Shown: in pieces, positions 59,776-64,000 of the stretch
How the letters are laid out: the number at the start of each line of letters is the position of its first letter
Position numbering within the stretch: position 1 is the stretch's first letter
Source: Hyphomicrobiales bacterium
GTDB taxonomy: Bacteria > Pseudomonadota > Alphaproteobacteria > Rhizobiales > Beijerinckiaceae
Reading direction: 5' to 3'
Length of the DNA: 64,000 nucleotides
Assembly: GCA_027483795.1 (NCBI GenBank)
Contig: JAIXTT010000104.1
Span: 36,444-100,443, forward strand
Program-made: the position numbers and the translations under genes
The notes under the pieces: generated by a model
The model's input: only the letters and a program-made list of their open reading frames with translations
Told to the model about the DNA's origin: nothing
Database searches by the model: none

Positions 59776-60551
59776 TCCTCGGCGCTCCAGCGCCGGATGC
59801 CCGACGCGGCCGGCCCGCGGGCGACCCGAGCGAGGCCGTAATGGTCCGCGAGCCGCGCCAAGCCCAGCCCCAGCACCACCTTGGCCGAACGGGCGGGCCA
59901 ACCCCGCTCCCTCTCGACCGACTCGAGAGGCTTCAGGAAGCAGCACACGTCCACGAGCAGGCCCGCGAATTCCGGGCCCGTCGCCGCCAGAGCGCGGCGG
60001 AAGCGCTGGCGGGCGGCGAGGATCGCTTCCGTCTCCGTCGCCTTGCCGCCCGCGCGCGCCGAGGCCGAAGGCAGGCCCGACCAGTCGGCGGTCATGCGCG
60101 GCGACAATCCCGCCCGCGTGAAGTCGGTCCTCAACCGGTCGCCCGCGGCGAAGGCCGCGGCGGGCAGCAGCGGCCGCCCATCGGCGCCGCGACGCCGCGC
60201 GAGCCAGGCGAGAGGGCTTTCGCCCGCGTCGCGCTTCACGCGTTGCGGCGGGCCGTTTCCGTCGGAATGCTCTTCGACGACGATGCGCGCGCCCTGCCCG
60301 GCCCTCGCCTCCGTCCGGGTCTCCGTCGTGGCGCGAAGAACCGTGCGCCCGCCTTCGCAATGCCGTCGGACCCGGCCCGCGGCGATCAGCGCCTCGGCCT
60401 CGGCACAGCCCAGCCGCCCGACCGAAACCGACACGCCGCCCCTGCGCGCGACGAGGGACCAGCCGTCCGCGACGCGGCGGGCTTCGACGCCCGGCTGCGC
60501 CAGAAAAGCGGAGGCACGTTCGAGAACGGTGGCGGGCGGCGGCTGGTCCAT
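59766..60551 (-). CDS. DUF6456 protein, predicted DNA-binding
   Basis: A 261-residue DUF6456 protein. The N-terminal half is a winged-helix-like region (VARRGGVSVSVGRLGCAEAEALIAAGRVRRHCEGGRTVLRAT); the C-terminal DUF6456 core is RQRFRRALAATGPEFAGLLVDVCCFLKPLESVERERGWPARSAKVVLGLGLARLADHYGL. Related proteins are read as regulators in Rhizobiales; target unknown. Conserved segment ESPLAWLARRRGADGRPLL lies between. Confidence 0.85.
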   Translation of the reverse strand: MDQPPPATVLERASAFLAQPGVEARRVADGWSLVARRGGVSVSVGRLGCAEAEALIAAGRVRRHCEGGRTVLRATTETRTEARAGQGARIVVEEHSDGNGPPQRVKRDAGESPLAWLARRRGADGRPLLPAAAFAAGDRLRTDFTRAGLSPRMTADWSGLPSASARAGGKATETEAILAARQRFRRALAATGPEFAGLLVDVCCFLKPLESVERERGWPARSAKVVLGLGLARLADHYGLARVARGPAASGIRRWSAEDQA

Positions 60552-60633
60552 GGCGATCCTCCGATTGGCAATCTAGGTTTTTTCTCCTATCTTAGGCTTA
60601 TCGTCAACTTCTTATTGCGGATCGGATTCTGTC

Positions 60634-60972
60634 ATGAACGAGCATCGAGACCACGGGGCGACCCACTCCGAAACCGCCCGATTGCGGGCTTGGCGCGCCG
60701 TCGAGACGACGGTGGCGGCGGGCGCGGCCCGCTACGACAGGCGGGTCATGCTGCCGCGGCTGTTCCGGATCTGGCCGGGCGAATGGGACGGGACGGGGGA
60801 GCCCGAACTGACGCGGATGATCCTCGCCCGCCTGAGAAAGGCCCTTCGGCGTGAATGGGCCCTCGCCCGGGCCCGTCACTGGGCCTACGACTTCGACCGG
60901 CACGTCGCGCTCGCCCAAGCCTGGCGGGCCGAAACGCAACGCCGTCGCGCGCTCTCGCGACCGACGGCGTGA
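60634..60972 (+). CDS. Small hypothetical cytoplasmic protein
   Basis: A 112-residue basic, helical protein (RAWRAVETTVAAGAARYDRRVMLPRLFRIWPGEW; LRKALRREWALARARHWAYDFDRHVALAQAWRAE). I do not recognise a family. It is divergent from the DUF6456 gene with an 82-base AT-rich gap containing TTTTTTCTCCTATCTTAGGCTTATCG, a likely promoter region; the start codon is clear but the ribosome-binding site is weak. Confidence 0.7.
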   Translation: MNEHRDHGATHSETARLRAWRAVETTVAAGAARYDRRVMLPRLFRIWPGEWDGTGEPELTRMILARLRKALRREWALARARHWAYDFDRHVALAQAWRAETQRRRALSRPTA

Positions 60973-61005
60973 CGTCGGCCGTTCCGGTCGGCGCTTCGAG
61001 CCGCC

Positions 61006-61034
61006 AAAGAAAAAGGGCGCCGAACGGCGCCCTT
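61006..61034 (-). terminator. Intrinsic terminator of mucR
   Basis: On the minus strand AAGGGCGCC-GTTC-GGCGCCC forms a seven to nine-base stem followed by TTTTTCTTT, 25 bases after the mucR stop. Confidence 0.88.
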
Positions 61035-61058
61035 GATCGTCTTCCCGGAAGCGGTCGT

Positions 61059-61478
61059 TCAGCGGCGCTTGCGGCGCTGCTGGCCGAGGCCCATCTGCTT
61101 GGCGAGCTGCGAACGCGCCTGCGCGTAATTCGGCGCGACCATGGGATAGTCCGCGGGCAGACCCCACTTCTCGCGGTATTCCTCGGGCGACATATTGTAC
61201 TGCGTACGAAGATGGCGCTTCAGGGACTTGAACTTCTTTCCGTCCTCGAGGCAGATGATGTAGTCGGGCGTGATCGACTTCTTCACCGAGACGGCCGGGC
61301 GCGGCGCTTCGGTCGGCGCTTCGGACCCACCGTTCGACACGCGCAGAAGCGCCGAATGCACTTCGCCGATCAGCCCCGCCAAGTCCGAGGCGGACACCGT
61401 GTTGTTGCTCACATAGGCCGACACGATATCGGCGGCGAGTTCGATGTAGTTCGGAGCGGCGGCGTTGTCGTTCGTCAT
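61059..61478 (-). CDS. mucR: MucR/Ros family zinc-finger transcriptional regulator
   Basis: A 139-residue MucR/Ros protein, a nucleoid-like silencer and global regulator of exopolysaccharide, motility and virulence genes in Rhizobiales. The oligomerization N-terminus ([34 protein letters not shown]) is followed by the prokaryotic Cys2His2-type finger: [44 protein letters not shown] (C76, D79, H89 and a later ligand). Start ATG 61478 agrees with the family; an in-frame upstream start is unlikely. MucR proteins repress their own promoters through AT-rich sites, matching the upstream region. Confidence 0.95.
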   Translation of the reverse strand: MTNDNAAAPNYIELAADIVSAYVSNNTVSASDLAGLIGEVHSALLRVSNGGSEAPTEAPRPAVSVKKSITPDYIICLEDGKKFKSLKRHLRTQYNMSPEEYREKWGLPADYPMVAPNYAQARSQLAKQMGLGQQRRKRR

Positions 61479-61852
61479 GGCTTGAGCCTTACCTTTCAGC
61501 AGCTGCTTTGTTCGAGTTCTCACGCCCGGACGCCATTTCTTGTCCGAACAGCCCCTCGAACATGAATTCGATTCAGGATCCCGGCCGCAGCTTCGGCTCG
61601 GTTTCGCCGTTCCGCTCCACGGGCGTTTTCCATCCGAAAGAGCGTCTCGTTTCGAGCTTTATTGCAAATCAACTTGCATTGCAACGTTGGTTTGCAATGT
61701 TACTTTGAACTCCTGAACTAACGGACACCCCAAGCTGAGCCGTCAACTCCCGGTTGTGCACCTCCTTTGCTTTCGGCCGTCCCGCTCGGGAACGGGTCCG
61801 GCCTTGCGGGCGTGCCCTTCGGGCGACATATCCTCCTCGACGGAGGATCGCC
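61479..61852. promoter_or_regulatory. 374-base divergent regulatory region mucR/msrB with ATTGCAA motifs
   Basis: No gene is supported here. The middle is unusually AT-rich for this genome. ATTGCAA occurs at 61661-61667 and 61678-61684 (17 bases apart), and its reverse TTGCAAT at 61692-61698; ATTGCAAA and TTTGCAAT form an inverted repeat. This is a good candidate for MucR binding and autoregulation, and could also affect msrB. Confidence 0.55.
61831..61847 (+). promoter_or_regulatory. Stem that can mask the msrB ribosome-binding site
   Basis: TCCTCC (61831-61836) can pair with GGAGGA (61842-61847), the ribosome-binding site six bases before the msrB ATG, around a five-base loop. A six-base stem of this kind can limit translation. 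Confidence 0.4.
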
Positions 61853-62269
61853 ATGAACGACGTTTCCAACCCATCCGCTCTCAAGTCCGACGAAGACTGG
61901 CGTCGTGAACTGACGCCGGAGCGTTACCGCATCATGCGCATGCACGGCACGGAACGGGCCTTCACCGGCCCGTGGCTCGACGAGAAGCGCTCCGGCCTCT
62001 ACGCCTGCGCCGCCTGCGCCGCGCCGCTCTTCACGTCCGACGCGAAATACGAATCCGGCTCCGGCTGGCCGAGCTTCTTCCGTCCGGTCGCGCCCGGTTC
62101 GATCGCCGAACACGAGGACCGCTCGCATTTCATGCGGCGGGTCGAGATCCGCTGCGCGCGCTGCGATTCGCATCTCGGGCACGTCTTCCCCGACGGACCG
62201 CGCCCGACCGGGCTGCGCTACTGCACGAACGGAACGGCGCTCGACTTCCGCCCCGCGGAGGAGACATGA
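61853..62269 (+). CDS. msrB: Peptide-methionine (R)-S-oxide reductase MsrB
   Basis: A 138-residue MsrB, which reduces methionine-R-sulfoxide in proteins. The structural zinc cysteines are C52/C55 ([11 protein letters not shown]) and C101/C104 ([16 protein letters not shown]); the catalytic cysteine is C124 in [19 protein letters not shown] is also typical. ATG at 61853 with CGGAGGA. Its stop overlaps the next start (ATGA). An oxidative-stress partner, the superoxide dismutase, is 1.3 kb away. Confidence 0.96.
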   Translation: MNDVSNPSALKSDEDWRRELTPERYRIMRMHGTERAFTGPWLDEKRSGLYACAACAAPLFTSDAKYESGSGWPSFFRPVAPGSIAEHEDRSHFMRRVEIRCARCDSHLGHVFPDGPRPTGLRYCTNGTALDFRPAEET

Positions 62270-62844
62270 GCCGCACGCTCGCCCTGCTCGAAGCGGCGAC
62301 GTCGCATCTGGTGATCGTCGACGTTCAGGAAAGGCTCGCCCCCGCCGTCGCGGATCGCGAGGGGATCACGGGCGCCGTGCTTCTGCTGCTGGAGGCGGCG
62401 CGGGTCCACGGCGTTCCCGTCACGGTGACCGAGCAATATCCGAAGGGCCTCGGGCCCACGCTCGGCTCCGTCGTCGCGGCCCTTCCCGACGACGCCGTCG
62501 TGATCGAGAAGACCGCTTTCTCCGCGATGCGCGAACCGAATTTCGCGGCGCGGGTCGAGGGGATCGAACGACCGCATCTGCTCGTCGCGGGGATGGAGAC
62601 GCATGTCTGCGTGCTTCAGACCGTTCTCGACGCGCTCCGCGCCGGTTGGTCCTGCTCGGTCGCGGCGGACGCCGTCGGAAGCCGGAGCGACGAGGATCGG
62701 CGACGGGGGCTCGACCGCATGGCGGCGGCGGGGGCCGACATCGTCACGACGGAAATGGCGATCTTCGAATGGACGGAAAAGGCGGGCACGCCCGCCTTCC
62801 GTCGGCTCGCGCCCTTGATCAGGGATCGGGCGGTCCGACCCTGA
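62266..62844 (+). CDS. Isochorismatase-fold cysteine hydrolase
   Basis: A 192-residue isochorismatase-family hydrolase. The triad Asp-Lys-Cys is D19 ([10 protein letters not shown]), K82 ([10 protein letters not shown]) and C115 ([17 protein letters not shown]). Closest in style to YcaC/nicotinamidase-like hydrolases; the cis-peptide residues before the cysteine fit. Substrate is unknown. It shares a start/stop overlap with msrB; its end overlaps the membrane gene on the other strand by 26 bases. Confidence 0.9.
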   Translation: MSRTLALLEAATSHLVIVDVQERLAPAVADREGITGAVLLLLEAARVHGVPVTVTEQYPKGLGPTLGSVVAALPDDAVVIEKTAFSAMREPNFAARVEGIERPHLLVAGMETHVCVLQTVLDALRAGWSCSVAADAVGSRSDEDRRRGLDRMAAAGADIVTTEMAIFEWTEKAGTPAFRRLAPLIRDRAVRP

Positions 62845-63349
62845 CGCCGCCTTCGCCCGTTTCGATGAAACGGCGCAGCGCGTCCATGTCGGGGAACCGG
62901 TGGCGGCCGATCTCCATGTCCGCCTCGATCGACCCGTCGGAATACATGAAGTAGCCGATCCCGCCCGCCGAATAGGTCGCGGCGAGGCGACGCTCGGCCG
63001 CGGGTTCTCGGACGAAGACGGGCGCCTCCGCAGGCCCGCGGAGGACGGTCTCGGGCGCCGCGCGCGCGCTCTCCTCGACCCTGGCCGCAGGCATCGGCGG
63101 AACAGGAACCGGAACCGGAACGGGAAGCGGAACGGGAACGGGAGCGGCCGCCGCGGGGCTCCGCGACCGACCGAAGGCGACGGCGAGACAGCCGAGCGCG
63201 AAGACGATGCAGCCGCCCGTGATCACGATCGCCCCCGCGGGCACATAAACGAGAGCGAGGTCGCCCGCGGGATCCGTCAGGCCGACCCGGAGCGCCGCGC
63301 CTCCGACGACGAACATCACGAGGGCGAGCCCGAAGACTGCGGCGATCAT
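62819..63349 (-). CDS. Membrane protein with Pro-Val linker and C-terminal soluble domain
   Basis: A 176-residue protein: two membrane helices (IAAVFGLALVMFVVGGAALRVGL; YVPAGAIVITGGCIVFALGCLAVAFG), a linker of alternating Pro-Val (VPVPLPVPVPVPVPP), and a C-terminal domain with YSAGGIGYFMYSDGSIEADMEIGRHRFPDMDALRRFIETGE, which resembles short domains seen in alphaproteobacterial membrane proteins. Function unknown. ATG 63349 with AAAGGA. Confidence 0.75.
   Translation of the reverse strand: MIAAVFGLALVMFVVGGAALRVGLTDPAGDLALVYVPAGAIVITGGCIVFALGCLAVAFGRSRSPAAAAPVPVPLPVPVPVPVPPMPAARVEESARAAPETVLRGPAEAPVFVREPAAERRLAATYSAGGIGYFMYSDGSIEADMEIGRHRFPDMDALRRFIETGEGGVRVGPPDP
63099..63147. repeat. Imperfect GGAACC/GGAACG hexamer repeat (codes for Pro-Val linker)
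   Basis: About eight imperfect six-base units inside the membrane gene, coding on the minus strand for the (PV)n linker. Slippage could change linker length without shifting the frame. Confidence 0.6.
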
Positions 63350-63483
63350 GAGACCGTGATCCTTTCGAAAGGCGAATCTTCCGCCGAGCCTAGACGCGGG
63401 TCCTCGACGACGCCACCGCAAGGCGGCGCTTTCCTCGGGACGGTTGCCCGGTTCGGGCCGGGAGCCTAAGTATTTCTCCGAGA

Positions 63484-63498
63484 CCCGCCGGAGGCGGG
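63484..63498 (+). promoter_or_regulatory. Small stem-loop in the superoxide dismutase leader
   Basis: CCCGCC-GGA-GGCGGG, a six-base perfect stem 27 bases before the sod ATG, without T-run. It may be a leader stem; the function is unproven. Confidence 0.3.
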
Positions 63499-63525
63499 GA
63501 CCGAAACGAGCCCGGAGGAGCCAGA

Positions 63526-64000
63526 ATGTTCACCCTTCCCGATCTGCCCTACGCCCATGACGCGCTGCAGCCGTACATGTCCCGCGAGACGCTGGAGTAC
63601 CATCACGACAAGCATCACCTCGCCTATGTGAACAACGGCAACAACCTGCTGAAGGGCACCGAGTGGGAGGGCAAGTCGCTCGAGGAGATCGTGAAGGGCT
63701 CCTTCGGCAAGAATGCCGGCCTCTTCAACAATGCGGGCCAGCATTACAACCACGTCCATTTCTGGAAGTGGATGAAGCCGAACGGCGGCGGCGCGATCCC
63801 GGGCAAGCTGGAGAAGGCCATCGTCGACGCCTTCGGCTCGGTCGAGAAGATGAAGGAGGACTTCATCCAGGCGGGCACCACCCAATTCGGCTCGGGCTGG
63901 TGCTGGCTCGCGGTCCGCAACGGCAAGATCGAGATCGCCAAGTCGCCGAACGGCGAGAGCCCGCTGGTGTCGGGCGCGTCCCCGATCCTCGGCTGCGACG
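63526..64000 (+). CDS. sodB: Fe/Mn superoxide dismutase, 3' end cut by window edge
   Basis: The first 158 residues of an iron/manganese superoxide dismutase, which removes superoxide. The metal ligands visible are H26 (LEYHHDKHHLAYV) and H76 (AGQHYNHVHFW); the last two (Asp and His) lie beyond the end. FTLPDLPYAHDALQPYMSRETLEYH is the normal start, and GSGWCWLAVRNGK is typical. GGAGGA lies seven bases before the ATG. Metal choice (Fe or Mn) cannot be fixed without the C-terminus; the symbol is by resemblance. Confidence 0.95.
   Translation, partial: MFTLPDLPYAHDALQPYMSRETLEYHHDKHHLAYVNNGNNLLKGTEWEGKSLEEIVKGSFGKNAGLFNNAGQHYNHVHFWKWMKPNGGGAIPGKLEKAIVDAFGSVEKMKEDFIQAGTTQFGSGWCWLAVRNGKIEIAKSPNGESPLVSGASPILGCD

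Noticed and set aside
63099..63147. CRISPR-like or minisatellite array
   Set aside because: Units are six bases, imperfect and inside a coding frame; no spacers and no cas genes.

Overview
The window is high-GC DNA (roughly two thirds G+C, by eye) from an alphaproteobacterium, most likely of the order Hyphomicrobiales (Rhizobiales). The clues are the company of genes: MucR, DUF1491, DUF5330-like, DUF6456, a cycHJKL-type cytochrome c maturation operon, SufE and a complete RcGTA-type gene transfer agent cluster. The genus cannot be told from the sequence. I see no rRNA, tRNA, CRISPR array, integrase or transposase. The first gene (amidase) and the last gene (superoxide dismutase) run off the ends.

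1-10.1 kb: amidase (minus), a membrane GT2 glycosyltransferase with an extra N-terminal domain, then a plus-strand operon for peptide/opine-type ABC uptake (Tat-exported binding protein, two permeases, fused double ATPase) ending in a gluconate 5-dehydrogenase-like SDR and a gluconolactonase-like lactonase. 10.2-18.0 kb: one tightly packed minus-strand operon for purine breakdown (xdhA, xdhB, xdhC, guaD, uraD) that continues by a start/stop overlap into a class II aldolase/decarboxylase and a four-carbon acid sugar kinase (OtnC/OtnK-like). 18.1-26 kb: YeiH exporter, GntR/UTRA regulator, galM, gloA, a CDF metal transporter with an unusually long C-terminus, and pepN. 26-38.5 kb: a PAS histidine kinase, glnE, ccmI-ccmE-ccmF-ccmH, a glycine-zipper lipoprotein, and a PhoPQ-like PepSY/response regulator/kinase set.

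38.5-55.4 kb: the GTA cluster on the minus strand, reading g1 (small terminase-like), g2 terminase, g3 portal, g3.5, a 36-residue extra frame, g4 protease, g5 capsid, g6-g8 connectors, g9 tail tube, g10, g10.1, g11 tape, g12-g13 distal tail and hub, g14 peptidase, g15 host-specificity protein, then a DUF2793/S74 fibre-like gene. Every expected structural gene looks intact. Three genes read on the opposite strand inside it: a trypsin-like secreted protease between g5 and g6, a lipoprotein between g10.1 and g11, and a DUF465 gene between g11 and g12. A good sigma70-type promoter followed at once by an intrinsic-terminator hairpin lies in front of g1, suggesting attenuation or tight insulation of the cluster.

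55.3-64 kb: housekeeping and lineage-specific small genes (a YcgN-like cysteine protein, DUF1491, a peptidoglycan-binding membrane protein behind an orphan PAS membrane protein, DUF5330-like, SufE, DUF6456), mucR with an AT-rich motif-rich upstream region, msrB and an isochorismatase-fold hydrolase, a Pro-Val-linker membrane protein, and the Fe/Mn superoxide dismutase.
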